Below, piece by piece: positions 8,694 to 17,790 of a DNA stretch of 64,000 nucleotides. The stretch covers positions 1-64,000 of the forward strand of contig JBEKDK010000002.1 in NCBI GenBank assembly GCA_050014395.1. The letters are read 5' to 3'. Under the pieces are notes generated by a model. That model was not told the DNA's origin. It worked only from the letters and a program-made list of their open reading frames with translations, and made no database searches. The position numbers and the translations under genes are program-made. Source of the stretch: DASPOJ01 sp050014395. GTDB lineage: Bacteria; Acidobacteriota; Terriglobia; Acidiferrales; UBA7541. Every line of letters begins with the position of its first letter. The first letter of the stretch is position 1.

Positions 8694-9324
8694 GCAAGTA
8701 ATCCACGTACTGCTTCATGAGCGTATAGCTGACGCCGCCCGGTGGCAAGGCCTGAGTGGTGCCGTGGGCGGTGACGAAAATGCTGGGAGTCTGCTCGATG
8801 TTCTTCGCTTGCCCGGACGCCTGATCGGCGGCGACGGCGGCATCGAGCTGCACGGCATCCTGCTGATAGATGATCTGAACTTTTTTCATTTCGGCGGGGG
8901 AGAGAGCGGCCGCGACCGCAGCTTGGATATTCCCGGTGGCAACCCAATCGTCCTGCTTCGCGAACAGCGCTTGCTGGACCGGCTCGAATTGGCCCGCGGC
9001 GGCAGCGGCGTTGGCCCAGCGCGCGGCGTCGCGCGCGTATTTGTGCATGCTCAGCGGAAAATCGTGATAGACGAAATAGACTTTGCCCGTAGAAACGTAA
9101 TTATCGATCAGCGGGCGAACGGTGCCCTGATAAAAATTGCGGCACGCGGGGCACTCATAATCGGCGTACTCGTCAATGCGAATCGGCGCGCTGGATGAAC
9201 CGAGCGATTTCGCGGCCGACAGCGCTTGCGGCGTGAGGCGCGTCTGCTGTGGCGTGGCGGCTGCCGCGGCCAACGCGGCGCAGGCGAACAATCCCAAGAT
9301 CAAATAGAAACGAACTTGCTTCAC
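8683..9324 (-). CDS. Secreted DsbA-family thioredoxin-fold protein
   Basis: About 213 residues from the GTG at 9324. AGGGAGG at 9336-9330 is 5 nt from this GTG and only 2 nt from the GTG at 9327, so 9324 is preferred; the frame is open farther upstream without a ribosome site. A signal peptide (FYLILGLFACAALAAAAA) precedes a DsbA-like domain with active site CPAC (Cys58, Cys61) in YADYECPACRNFY. The C-terminal part contains a cis-Pro loop candidate, EQTPSIFVTAHG. It likely oxidises or isomerises thiols in exported proteins. It forms an operon with the downstream MauE-like gene. Confidence 0.9.
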   Translation of the reverse strand: MKQVRFYLILGLFACAALAAAAATPQQTRLTPQALSAAKSLGSSSAPIRIDEYADYECPACRNFYQGTVRPLIDNYVSTGKVYFVYHDFPLSMHKYARDAARWANAAAAAGQFEPVQQALFAKQDDWVATGNIQAAVAAALSPAEMKKVQIIYQQDAVQLDAAVAADQASGQAKNIEQTPSIFVTAHGTTQALPPGGVSYTLMKQYVDYLLGH

Positions 9325-9394
9325 CACAACCTCCCTGGCAGTGCGCTGCGCGGAGAGCAGTGAGCGCGGCAACGTTGCGGCCCGATCGCCGGAA

Positions 9395-9465
9395 CATTGT
9401 ACTCGACTTTGCTCCGGAGACTCCACCCGCTAGCGGGGCAAAATGGCCGAAGCATTGTACTCGAC
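9395..9465. repeat. Pair of 13-bp direct repeats upstream of the DsbA-like gene
   Basis: CATTGTACTCGAC occurs at 9395-9407 and again at 9453-9465, 58 bp apart. Read on the minus strand each gives GTCGAGTACAATG, containing a -10-like TACAAT, but no sigma70 -35 lies at the right distance. They could be regulator sites or promoter elements for the dsbA-like gene. Between these and the dnaK promoter (9466-9678) I see nothing else. Confidence 0.4.
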
Positions 9466-9678
9466 GTGAGAGAAGACGCCCGGTTACCTTGTGGTCTGGA
9501 TGCGACCAAGAGGTAAAGCGTAAGAAGCCGATAGGAACGCGGCGTTCCGGCGGGATATTGGCCGTTCCGCCGAGCCGGGAGCAGCATGCCGATAAAAGCA
9601 TATCTTCTGCTGGCTTGGTTGGTGTTTCATTGTCTGTAAGCTGCACATAACAGGCATTATAATCACGAGCGAAATTAT

Positions 9679-9699
9679 CTTGACAATACAACACTCAAG
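9679..9699. promoter_or_regulatory. HAIR-type HspR operator upstream of dnaK
   Basis: CTTGACA-N7-ACTCAAG matches the HspR inverted repeat CTTGAGT-N7-ACTCAAG in all 7 right-arm bases and 5 of 7 left-arm bases. It overlaps the -35 box of the dnaK promoter. An hspR-like gene ends the same operon, so negative feedback on chaperone expression is expected. Confidence 0.75.
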
Positions 9700-9708
9700 C
9701 TTTATCAT
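9680..9708 (+). promoter_or_regulatory. Sigma70-type promoter of the dnaK operon
   Basis: TTGACA at 9680-9685 and TATCAT at 9703-9708 are separated by 17 bp. The HAIR repeat spans the -35 and most of the spacer, so bound HspR would block RNA polymerase. The leader to the dnaK ATG is about 105 nt. Confidence 0.7.
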
Positions 9709-9819
9709 GGTCAGGTTTGCGGGACGCTGCGGTCCTCGATTTTGGAGTGCGCAGACCTTCAGTAAGAGAAAAAGGTCGCCGGGGGCGATCCCGAACATTT
9801 ACCCCGAGGAGTAATAACG

Positions 9820-11754
9820 ATGAGCAAGATTATCGGCATCGACCTGGGCACTACCAATTCCGTTGTGGCCGTGATGCAAGGCGGCGAGCCTGTAGTGATC
9901 CCCAACCAGGAGGGCGGCCGCACCACGCCTTCGGTTGTGGGCATCACGAAGTCCGGCGAACGACTGGTCGGACAGGTGGCCAAGCGCCAGGCCGTGACCA
10001 ATCCGGAAAACACGATCTATTCGATCAAGCGCTTTATGGGCCGGCGCTACGACGAAGTGTCGGACGAATTGAAGATGGTGGCCTACAAGGTGGTGGCGCA
10101 AAACGAACGCGTCGCTGTGATGGCTCATGGCAAGGAATACAGCCCGCCGGAAATCTCGGCGATGATTCTGCAAAAGCTGAAGGCCGCGGCGGAAGATTTT
10201 CTGGGCGAGAAGGTGACCGAGGCCGTGATCACGGTGCCGGCGTACTTCAACGACGCACAGCGCACGGCCACCAAGGACGCGGGGAAAATCGCGGGCCTGG
10301 AAGTGAAGCGCATCATCAACGAGCCCACGGCTGCGGCGCTGGCCTACGGACTCGACAAAAAGAAGGATGAAACGATCGCGGTGTACGACTTCGGCGGCGG
10401 CACGTTCGACATTTCGATCCTGGAAGTCGGCGAAGGCGTGATCGAAGTGAAGGCCACCAACGGCGACACGCACCTGGGCGGCGACAACCTCGACCAGCGC
10501 ATCGTGGAGTGGCTGGTGGAAGAGTTCAAGAAGGATGAAGGCCTGGATCTGAAGGCCAAGGGCAACGAAATGGCGTTGCAGCGGCTGCGGGATTCCGCGG
10601 AGCGCGCCAAGGTCGAGCTTTCGACTGTGATCGAGACGGAGATCAATCTTCCGTTCATTACGGCGGACGCCACGGGTCCGAAGCATTTGGTGAAGAAACT
10701 GACGCGAGCGAAATTGGAATCGATGGTCGGGGATATCGTTCGCCGCTCGGTCGAGCCGTGCAAGCTGTGCATGAAGGATGCCGGCGTGGACGCGAGCAAG
10801 ATCAACGAGGTCGTGTTGGTCGGCGGACAAACGCGCATGCCGATGATCCAGGCGCTGGTGAAGGAGCTCTTTGGACGTGAAGGTCACAAGGGCGTGAATC
10901 CGGATGAGGTGGTGGCGATCGGCGCGGCGATTCAGGGCGGAGTGCTGGGCGGCGAAGTGAAGGACATTTTGCTGCTGGACGTGACTCCGCTTTCACTCGG
11001 CGTTGAGACGCTGGGCGGCGTGATGACCGTGCTGATTCCGCGGAACACGACGATTCCGACGCGCAAGTCGGAAACGTTTTCAACCGCGGCGGACAACCAA
11101 CCGTCGGTGGAAATCCACGTGCTGCAAGGCGAGCGCAAGATGGCGCCCGACAATCGCACGCTGGGCAAGTTCCACTTGATGGGGCTGCCGCCGGCTCCGC
11201 GCGGGCTGCCGCAAATCGAAGTGACGTTCGACATCGATGCCAACGGCATTCTGAACGTTTCGGCGAAAGACATGGCCACGCAGAAAGAGCAGAAGATCAC
11301 GATCACTTCCTCGACCGGGCTTTCCAAGGAAGAGGCCGAGAAGATGCGGGCCGACGCCGAATCGCATGCCGAAGACGACAAGCGCAAACTGGCGGAGATC
11401 GAGGCGCGCAATCAGCTGGACAACCGCGTCTATCAGATGGAGAAGCTGCTGCTCGAGAACCGCGAGAAGTTGCCGGAAGGCGAAGTGAAGGCCGTGGAGA
11501 CGGCGCTGGAAAAGGCGAAATCGGCGCTGGCTGGCGGCGGTCTTGAGTCCATCGAAGCGGCCAATAAGGAACTGGAAAGCGCGTCGCACAAGGTGGCTGA
11601 GGTGCTGTATCGCTCAGCACCGACACCGGGCGCGGGACCGGCGGGAGCGGGAGGCGCGAGCGGTGCGCCAGCGTCCGAGCCGAAGAAACACGGCGAAGGC
11701 GAAGTGATCGACGCCGAGTACGTGGACGTCGACGAGTCGAAGAAACCGAATTAA
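9820..11754 (+). CDS. dnaK: Hsp70 chaperone DnaK
   Basis: A 644-residue protein starting after GAGGAG. The N-terminal ATPase domain begins IIGIDLGTTNSVVAV and includes AYFNDAQRTATKDAGKIAG and VYDFGGGTFDISIL. The substrate-binding domain follows, with LLDVTPLSLGVETLGG and a helical lid. The C-terminus ends in GEVIDAEYVDVDESKKPN after a Gly/Ala/Pro-rich linker, close to the usual EEVxD tail of bacterial DnaK. It refolds nascent and heat-damaged proteins with DnaJ and GrpE. First gene of a heat-shock operon controlled by the HAIR site. Confidence 0.98.
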   Translation: MSKIIGIDLGTTNSVVAVMQGGEPVVIPNQEGGRTTPSVVGITKSGERLVGQVAKRQAVTNPENTIYSIKRFMGRRYDEVSDELKMVAYKVVAQNERVAVMAHGKEYSPPEISAMILQKLKAAAEDFLGEKVTEAVITVPAYFNDAQRTATKDAGKIAGLEVKRIINEPTAAALAYGLDKKKDETIAVYDFGGGTFDISILEVGEGVIEVKATNGDTHLGGDNLDQRIVEWLVEEFKKDEGLDLKAKGNEMALQRLRDSAERAKVELSTVIETEINLPFITADATGPKHLVKKLTRAKLESMVGDIVRRSVEPCKLCMKDAGVDASKINEVVLVGGQTRMPMIQALVKELFGREGHKGVNPDEVVAIGAAIQGGVLGGEVKDILLLDVTPLSLGVETLGGVMTVLIPRNTTIPTRKSETFSTAADNQPSVEIHVLQGERKMAPDNRTLGKFHLMGLPPAPRGLPQIEVTFDIDANGILNVSAKDMATQKEQKITITSSTGLSKEEAEKMRADAESHAEDDKRKLAEIEARNQLDNRVYQMEKLLLENREKLPEGEVKAVETALEKAKSALAGGGLESIEAANKELESASHKVAEVLYRSAPTPGAGPAGAGGASGAPASEPKKHGEGEVIDAEYVDVDESKKPN

Positions 11755-11858
11755 TCAACCGAACTTTCGCGAGGGCTCTCGCCGCAAACGGGAGTTCTCG
11801 CGGAACAGTTTTGCAAGCGATTGGAACCCTGAAAAAAGCTTTGTCAGGAGACGACAGG

Positions 11859-12242
11859 TTGAGCGCAACAGAGGGGATCCGCCGGACGGGGCCGCCGCAA
11901 GCGGTGCAGAAGCTGCGCGAGAATTATTACGTGGTGCAGATCGGGCTGAACGAAGTTCCCGGCGCAGATTGGAAACGGCTGTTTTACGAGACACAACTGG
12001 CACCGCCGGCGGATTTTCATCCGCGATCGGTGGAAATGAGCGGGCAGACGCTGAAGTTTCGCTCCGATGGGGCGAGCGTGGAAGCGAAGATCGGCTGGGT
12101 GGACCGCTGGATCGCGCGGGCCAATGAAAAGGAAGCGTCAATGGGCGCGCGCCTGGATGAAGAGCGCCGCCGGCGGCGCGAAGAGCACGGCAAGGAACGG
12201 CAAGAGCTTTCGGAGTGGACAGCGCGCTGGGCCAAGCTTTAG
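11859..12242 (+). CDS. Unrecognised small protein between dnaK and dnaJ
   Basis: A 127-residue protein. I chose TTG 11859 because AGGAG at 11846-11850 lies 8 nt upstream; a TTG at 11811 in the same frame lacks a good site. The middle, VVQIGLNEVPGADWKRLFYE, looks globular, and the last 40 residues are a highly charged Arg/Glu helix (ARLDEERRRRREEHGKERQE), possibly coiled coil. It occupies the place where grpE sits in dnaK-grpE-dnaJ-hspR operons, but I see no GrpE features. A role in the chaperone cycle or stress response is inferred only from position. Confidence 0.75.
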   Translation: MSATEGIRRTGPPQAVQKLRENYYVVQIGLNEVPGADWKRLFYETQLAPPADFHPRSVEMSGQTLKFRSDGASVEAKIGWVDRWIARANEKEASMGARLDEERRRRREEHGKERQELSEWTARWAKL

Positions 12243-12286
12243 AGCGCAGTCCGCCGGAAGCGGAAGATTCACACGAACGCAACTCG

Positions 12287-13432
12287 ATGCCGCCAACAGC
12301 CAAACAGGATTACTACGAGACTCTGGGCGTTTCGCGCAAGGCGACGCAGAAGGAGATCCGCGCTGTCTATCGCAAACTGGCCCGCAAGTATCACCCCGAT
12401 TTGAATCCCGGCGATAAATCCTCCGAAGAAAAATTTAAGCAGGTGCAGGAAGCGTACGACACTCTTTCGGACGCGAAAAAGCGCCAGGCGTACGACCAGT
12501 TTGGATTCGAAACTTCGGGCGGCGGCGCGACTCCGCCGGAGGGCGTGCCTTCGGACGTGCATTTCGATTTCGGCGGATTCGATTTCGGCGGGGGCGGCGC
12601 GGGCGGCGGCGCGAGTTTTCGCGATCTGTTCAGCCAAGTGTTTCGCGGCGGCGGCGCCGGCGTGCACGCGCAGATGGAGCAGGAGCCGGGCACCGACCTG
12701 GAATACCAGGTGGACATCGGTTTCTGGGAAGCGATGCGCGGCACGGTGCGCAAGCTGACGGTGGCGCGTTTGGAGACTTGCCCGACATGCCACGGCACGG
12801 GAGCCGTGGGCCAGCCGCAGGTGTGCTCGGTGTGCGGCGGGACGGGGCAGGTGACGCAGACATCGGGCAAGATGCGATTCAATTTGACGTGCACGCGCTG
12901 CGGCGGCAGCGGACGCATTCCCACAATTTGCCGGGTGTGCGGCGGCGAAGGAAGGGTGCGCCGCGCGGACACGATCGACGTGCGCATTCCGGCGGGCGTG
13001 TCGACAGGATCGAGAGTGCGCGTCGCCGGGCGCGGAAACGCGGGCACAGGCGGCGCGCCGGCGGGCGATCTGTACATCATTACCGACGTGCAGGCGCACC
13101 CGTATTTCGACCGGCGCGGCGACGATTTATACACCGTGGTGCCGATCACGGTGAGCGAGGCTTCGCTGGGCACGAAGATCGAAGTGCCGACGCTGGACGG
13201 GCGCTCGCTCCTGCGGATTCCGCCGGGGACGAACAGCGGACAGAAATTACGATTACGGGAAAAAGGCGTGCCGAGCGCGCGCGGATCCGGAAAACGCGGC
13301 GACCTTTACGTGGAGCTGAACGTGGTGGTGCCGAAGCCGGTGGACGAGCGCGTGCGAAATTTGCTGAAGGAACTGGCGAAGCTCGATCCGGAAGACCCGC
13401 GGCGCGATCTATTCGCGCGCGCGCAGGCTTGA
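12287..13432 (+). CDS. dnaJ: Hsp40 co-chaperone DnaJ
   Basis: About 381 residues from ATG 12287, where the J domain begins (KQDYYETLGV). HPD is present in KYHPDLNPG, followed by a Gly/Phe-rich stretch. The zinc-finger domain has four CxxCxGxG repeats: CPTCHGTG, CSVCGGTG, CTRCGGSG and CRVCGGEG. The C-terminal substrate-binding region is complete (RSLLRIPPGTNSGQKLRL). It delivers clients to DnaK and stimulates its ATPase. The frame stays open upstream to 12215, overlapping the previous gene, but the family start is at 12287. Confidence 0.95.
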   Translation: MPPTAKQDYYETLGVSRKATQKEIRAVYRKLARKYHPDLNPGDKSSEEKFKQVQEAYDTLSDAKKRQAYDQFGFETSGGGATPPEGVPSDVHFDFGGFDFGGGGAGGGASFRDLFSQVFRGGGAGVHAQMEQEPGTDLEYQVDIGFWEAMRGTVRKLTVARLETCPTCHGTGAVGQPQVCSVCGGTGQVTQTSGKMRFNLTCTRCGGSGRIPTICRVCGGEGRVRRADTIDVRIPAGVSTGSRVRVAGRGNAGTGGAPAGDLYIITDVQAHPYFDRRGDDLYTVVPITVSEASLGTKIEVPTLDGRSLLRIPPGTNSGQKLRLREKGVPSARGSGKRGDLYVELNVVVPKPVDERVRNLLKELAKLDPEDPRRDLFARAQA

Positions 13433-13441
13433 GGCGTGGCG

Positions 13442-13882
13442 ATGGCCAAGACCGCAACAACGAAAAAAAAGAAGGCGCGCGCCGGGTACATGATTTCGGC
13501 GGTCGCGGATCTGTACAAGCTGCATCCGCAAACCCTGCGGCTATACGAACGCGTCGGACTGCTAAAACCTTCGCGCTCGCAGGGGAATACGCGGCTTTAT
13601 ACGGACACGGATCTGGAACGCCTGGAAGTGATCCTGACGCTGACGCGCGAAATGGGCGTGAATTTGGCGGGGATTGAAGTGGTGCTGAACATGCGCGAAA
13701 AAATGGCCGAGATGCAGCGGCAGATGGAAACGTTCGCGACGTTCGTGCAGCAGGAGTTGGCGCGCGGGATGCGAACGGTGACGCAGCCGGCGGCGCGCTC
13801 GGCGCTGGTGCGCGTACCGCCGCCGAAGGTGATTCGCGTGCAGCGGCTAGGCAACGAGAAAACCGCCAAAGAGATCGTCTGA
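13442..13882 (+). CDS. hspR: MerR-family heat-shock repressor HspR
   Basis: About 146 residues. ATG 13442 has GAGG 7 nt upstream, better than GTG 13436. After a Lys-rich N-terminus the MerR-type winged helix-turn-helix starts at YMISAVADLYKLHPQTLRLYE and includes SQGNTRLYTDTDLERLEVI. A coiled-coil dimerisation helix (MREKMAEMQRQME) follows, and the tail is basic. HspR represses dnaK operons by binding HAIR sites, with DnaK often acting as co-repressor. The candidate HAIR site at 9679 makes autoregulation likely. Confidence 0.9.
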   Translation: MAKTATTKKKKARAGYMISAVADLYKLHPQTLRLYERVGLLKPSRSQGNTRLYTDTDLERLEVILTLTREMGVNLAGIEVVLNMREKMAEMQRQMETFATFVQQELARGMRTVTQPAARSALVRVPPPKVIRVQRLGNEKTAKEIV

Positions 13883-13932
13883 CGCATCGCACAGAATTCT
13901 ATCGCATCCAACTATTTGGAAGGGAGTAAGAG

Positions 13933-14298
13933 ATGCATATCGCGTATCTCGTGATTTCAATTTTGCTGGCGCTATTTCTGGCATTATCCGGCTTGATGAA
14001 AATTCGCCGAAATCCACAATCGGTGCAGATAACCCACGTGACCATAGGCGTGCCGTTGCAATATTTTCCGCTGCTGGCTAGTTGTGAGTTCGCCGGCGCG
14101 CTGGGCTTGCTGGCTGGAGTTTGGCGGCCGTGGCTCGGAATTGCGGCGGGGATCGGGCTGGTGGCTTATTTCGTGGGCGCGATTGTGGCGCATTTGCGCG
14201 TGGGCGATTTCAAGGGCGTCGGGCCTGCAGTGTTCATGCTGGCGCTGGTGGCGGCAGCGCTCGCGTTGCGAATACTGACGCAGGCGACGGGAATCTAA
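13933..14298 (+). CDS. DoxX-like small membrane protein
   Basis: A 121-residue protein with four predicted membrane helices, starting after GGAAGGGAG. It begins with a membrane segment (IAYLVISILLALFLALSGLMKI), and the later FAGALGLLAGVWRPWLGIAAGIGLV matches the DoxX/DoxD-like fold. Members act in redox or stress-linked membrane complexes, but the substrate is not known. It lies 50 bp after hspR on the same strand and may be transcribed with it. Confidence 0.8.
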   Translation: MHIAYLVISILLALFLALSGLMKIRRNPQSVQITHVTIGVPLQYFPLLASCEFAGALGLLAGVWRPWLGIAAGIGLVAYFVGAIVAHLRVGDFKGVGPAVFMLALVAAALALRILTQATGI

Positions 14299-14301
14299 AT
14301 T

Positions 14302-16524
14302 CTAGAGATCAATGGCCACGACTTCGTGGTCGCGGATCGACGGCACGGTGACGGTGATATTGGCGCCGTGATTCTGGACCTGCGGATTCTCTTTTCCCAC
14401 TAACAGATGGATATTTTTCGCCGACGCGCCTTCGGGCATGCGTATGTTTATGGTTTGCGCGCCGATGGGCACGAAATCGCGGAAGGGGCCTTTCATCGTC
14501 ATCGGATTCGAGAGATTTACGAGATGAATGACGATCGAATCGCGATTGCGCCACGCGGTTACGTCGAGAACGCCTGTGCCAGTGACTTCGACCGTTGGCG
14601 GCTCGTTTGTGGCCCACTCGATCGTGTTGCGAAGAATTTTGAAGTGATCCACGGCGAGGACTTCCCAGAATGTGCGGTCGATATCCCACGGAAAATACGC
14701 GACGCGGCCGCCGGACGGCGTTTCGCGCAGATACACGCCTGCGATATTGGTGCTGGCAACGCGCGGATAAACTTTCTCCATCGGGAGATCGGGATAGCTG
14801 GGGATGAGCGTAAGCGGAGGCGGCGCGAACTGAGCGCGGGGCTCGACTTCGACGCGCCACACGCCGTTGATCATGCGCGGGGCGTCTTCCAAACCATTGA
14901 ATAGCGGATTGCCATGCGCGGCGTCATGCTCGAGACGCATGTAGGAATTTTGCATGGGGCCTTCGTCGCGGCCGCTCCAGGCCACACCAAAGAGATCGGC
15001 GAGGCCGAAATCCTTTCGGCGCGCGCCCCATTCATCGTAGAGACTGGTTTCGTAGGTGGCGATCACGCTGCCGCCGCGCGCGACGAACGCGCGGAGTGCG
15101 TCGCACTGCGCGTCGCTGAGCGCGGCGATGTTCGGCAGGATCAGCGTCTTGAATGCGGCGAGATGCGCGGCGTCGAGCAGGCGATCGTGGACCATCTCGA
15201 ACGGAATGCGCGCTTCGATCAGGGCTTGATACCAGCCGAGGGTGTAATCTTCGACGCGCGCGCCGGCTTGAGCGCCGCCGTAAAACCACGCTGTTTGCTG
15301 CGAGTAGACCAGGCCGACGCGGGCGAGCGGCGTTTCGTGCTGCATGTATGCGCCGGTGCTTTCGTGCCATTTGTAAATATCTTCGACGACGGGCAGCCAG
15401 CGCGGATCGTGGAGCACGCCGCTGAATTTGCTGAACCAGGGACGCATGCCGTTGGCGATTCCATCGAGAACCCAAATGCGAATTTCCGCGCCGTTTTGAA
15501 CGCTGTCCTTCCAGCGCTCGGGTTCTTCCAAGCCGACGCTGAATAGTCCGGCGACGGGCTTGGGGCCGAGCGCGGCGCGAAATTCCTTGGCGCTTTTGCC
15601 CGCGGCCCACGGCGGCATCAGACCGTGGCGCGCTTGGCGATCGGCGGCCAGCATCGTGGCGCGCTCGCCGATGGTTTTCATGTCGAGCGAACTGAGCGCG
15701 CCGCCGCCGGTGTTTGGGATGACGCGCGAATCGGGATTGATTTTGCGGACCGCGGCTTCCCACACTCCCCAAAGATCGAATAGGCGCTGCTGGCGCCAAA
15801 GAATGTGGGCGCGGCGCGCGGGATCCTGGGGATTATCGGTGCGCGGGAGATCGAAACCGGAAGCGGCTTTGAAATTTTCGCGGCAATGCACGCAGAAGCA
15901 TGGGCCGGAGCCATCCCAGCGATTGATGAAAATGCCGTCAACGTGGTAGCGCGACATGATTTCTTCGTGCACGGCGGTCATGAACTCAAAATTGTAGGGG
16001 CCGAGGCCGCAGGTGACCCACATCTCGGGGGAAGCCCAGTGGCGGCGCGGATTGCCTTGCGCATCGACAGCGATCCAATCGGGATGCGCAGCCCGCAAGT
16101 CGTCGTACGTGGCGTGGGGATCGGTGCGCACCAGGACGGCCATGCTCTGCTGGCGGCAACCGGAAACCAGATCGCCGAGGACGTCGCGATCGCCGAGCCA
16201 CGCGCTGCGGTGATGAAATGGAATTTGCGTGGGGTAATACGCGACGCAGCCGCCTCCGCTGATGCAGGCGGCGTCAGAGCGCGTGCGGTAGAAATAGTCG
16301 AGCCAGAACGCCAGATCGTATTTGCCGGGATCGTCTTCGACGAGGGTGAGCTGCGCCCAGCGCGAGGTTTTGGCGAGCCACGAGGGCGCTGCGGGGAGTG
16401 CCTGGGCGACGGCGGCGTCCGTCGAGGCGAGCGGGCGCGGCGCGAAGGAAGAGAGGGCAGCGACGGCCCCGGCGGCGGTAGTCGTTTTCAAGAATTGTCT
16501 GCGCGAAACTGGCGGCGTTTTCAT
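14302..16524 (-). CDS. Tat-exported glycoside-hydrolase-like protein (GHL6/beta-galactosidase trimerisation type)
   Basis: About 740 residues. ATG 16524 has GGAG 6 nt upstream and begins a twin-arginine signal, SRRQFLKTTTAAGAVAAL; the frame extends to 16596 without support. The central part, including YHVDGIFINRWDGSGPCFCVHCRENF, fits hypothetical glycosyl hydrolase family 6 (TIM barrel). Next comes a beta-galactosidase trimerisation-like (amidotransferase-fold) domain: LILPNIAALSDAQCDALRAF and ARGGSVIATYETSLYDEWG. It probably cleaves a plant or microbial glycoside outside the cytoplasm. The catalytic acids cannot be assigned with confidence. Convergent with the DoxX-like gene, 3 bp apart. Confidence 0.85.
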   Translation of the reverse strand: MKTPPVSRRQFLKTTTAAGAVAALSSFAPRPLASTDAAVAQALPAAPSWLAKTSRWAQLTLVEDDPGKYDLAFWLDYFYRTRSDAACISGGGCVAYYPTQIPFHHRSAWLGDRDVLGDLVSGCRQQSMAVLVRTDPHATYDDLRAAHPDWIAVDAQGNPRRHWASPEMWVTCGLGPYNFEFMTAVHEEIMSRYHVDGIFINRWDGSGPCFCVHCRENFKAASGFDLPRTDNPQDPARRAHILWRQQRLFDLWGVWEAAVRKINPDSRVIPNTGGGALSSLDMKTIGERATMLAADRQARHGLMPPWAAGKSAKEFRAALGPKPVAGLFSVGLEEPERWKDSVQNGAEIRIWVLDGIANGMRPWFSKFSGVLHDPRWLPVVEDIYKWHESTGAYMQHETPLARVGLVYSQQTAWFYGGAQAGARVEDYTLGWYQALIEARIPFEMVHDRLLDAAHLAAFKTLILPNIAALSDAQCDALRAFVARGGSVIATYETSLYDEWGARRKDFGLADLFGVAWSGRDEGPMQNSYMRLEHDAAHGNPLFNGLEDAPRMINGVWRVEVEPRAQFAPPPLTLIPSYPDLPMEKVYPRVASTNIAGVYLRETPSGGRVAYFPWDIDRTFWEVLAVDHFKILRNTIEWATNEPPTVEVTGTGVLDVTAWRNRDSIVIHLVNLSNPMTMKGPFRDFVPIGAQTINIRMPEGASAKNIHLLVGKENPQVQNHGANITVTVPSIRDHEVVAIDL

Positions 16525-16672
16525 GCGGGACTCCGGGGCGCTTCGATCGAGCTGCTGAAGCCGCGGGAAGAATATATGACGCGGAGCGCTTTCCACAATG
16601 CGCGCGAGTATCCACAGGGCTGCGTCTTGCGCGCTTCTTGCGCCGTGCAGCGGCCGCGCCTATGCTGTCGAT

Positions 16673-17554
16673 ATGGCCGATGCGAATTGCAAACTGTGCG
16701 GCGGGAGCGGGTGGAAGACCGTCGAGCGCGTCGCGGCGGACGAAGAGGCGCGGCGCGTAGCCGTCAAGAACGGCTCGGGTGCGGCTGCGGCGCACTCGCG
16801 CTTGGTGTGGGCCGTGCCGTGCGATTGCGCAGACGGCGACCGCGCAACGCGCGTGATGGAGCGGGCGCGAATTCCGCTGCGCTATCAGGATTGCGATTTC
16901 GAGAATTTCGATACGGATTGGCCGTCGCTGCAGTACGACAACATGCCGGAAGCGAAGGCTTGGAACCGGAGTCTCGAACAGGCGCGCCTGGTGGTAGCGA
17001 CGTTCGCGCGCGAATATCCCGCGGGGGATCAAGCCGGCATCTTGCTGATGGGGCCGTGCGGCGTGGGGAAAACTCATTTGGCAGTTGCGGCGCTGCGGCA
17101 TTTGGTGCTGCGCGGGCACATCGGACTTTTTTACGATTACCGCGAACTGCTGAAAGAAATTCAGGGAAGCTACAATACCGCGAGCCAATCGACGGAACTT
17201 GGCGTGCTCGAGCCGGTGCTGACCGCAGAAGTGCTGGTGCTTGACGATACGGGGGCCAGCACGCCTTCACCGTGGGCGCTCGAAACGCTGGGACACATTC
17301 TGAATACGCGGTACAACCAGCATCGCGTGACGCTGCTGACGACCAATTACCTGGACGATCCGGCGCAGATGGCGGCTCCGGTGCGGCGCCGATCGGGCGC
17401 GGCGGCGGGCGCAGCAAGCATGACGGAAGAAACACTGGCCGATCGGCTGGGGACGCGCATCCGCTCGCGGCTGTACGAAATGTGCCGCACGATCGAGATC
17501 GTCGCGCCGGATTTTCGGCAAGCGAAATTCGCCGCGGGGCGCGCTCGCTCGTAA
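16673..17554 (+). CDS. DnaC/IstB-like AAA+ ATPase with N-terminal cysteine pairs
   Basis: About 293 residues from ATG 16673; the frame is open to 16598 but the upstream part is low quality. Walker A is GPCGVGKTHLA (127-137) and Walker B is VLVLDDTGA (188-196), followed by sensor-1-like TLLTTNYL. The N-terminus has paired cysteines, CKLCGGSG (Cys6, Cys9) and CDC (Cys50, Cys52), a likely zinc site. This matches DnaC-like helicase loaders, which place the replicative helicase on DNA. No transposase lies nearby, so an IstB helper role is unlikely. Confidence 0.85.
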   Translation: MADANCKLCGGSGWKTVERVAADEEARRVAVKNGSGAAAAHSRLVWAVPCDCADGDRATRVMERARIPLRYQDCDFENFDTDWPSLQYDNMPEAKAWNRSLEQARLVVATFAREYPAGDQAGILLMGPCGVGKTHLAVAALRHLVLRGHIGLFYDYRELLKEIQGSYNTASQSTELGVLEPVLTAEVLVLDDTGASTPSPWALETLGHILNTRYNQHRVTLLTTNYLDDPAQMAAPVRRRSGAAAGAASMTEETLADRLGTRIRSRLYEMCRTIEIVAPDFRQAKFAAGRARS

Positions 17555-17665
17555 AATCCTTCGCGAATTGTGAATTTCGTGTTATGGCTGCCACTTTTTC
17601 CTGCCGATTGAATCTAATTTAGGTTTTGCACTTGAAATGACCTGGTCCGCGAGCGCTGAGCGGCT

Positions 17666-17693
17666 TTGATTGGCGCGGCGGCTGCGGTAGAAT
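17666..17693 (+). promoter_or_regulatory. Possible promoter of the Alternative Complex III/caa3 operon
   Basis: TTGATT at 17666-17671 and TAGAAT at 17688-17693 are separated by 16 bp and lie about 100 bp upstream of actA. No nearer candidate was seen in 17555-17790. Confidence 0.4.
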
Positions 17694-17790
17694 TCCAAAA
17701 TTCGTTTCTGCGGCGTACCGTGCGGCATGCTGGAGCGAATTCGTCAGCAAGAGATCGGAGGAATCGCCCAAGCTCGAGCGCAAGACTTGA

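Noticed and set aside
9799..10887. 362-residue minus-strand frame opposite dnaK
   Set aside because: It is the antisense of highly conserved DnaK sequence; its histidine-rich translation matches nothing.
16673..17554. IstB-type transposon helper
   Set aside because: No transposase, terminal repeats or target duplications near the gene, so it was called as a DnaC-like ATPase.
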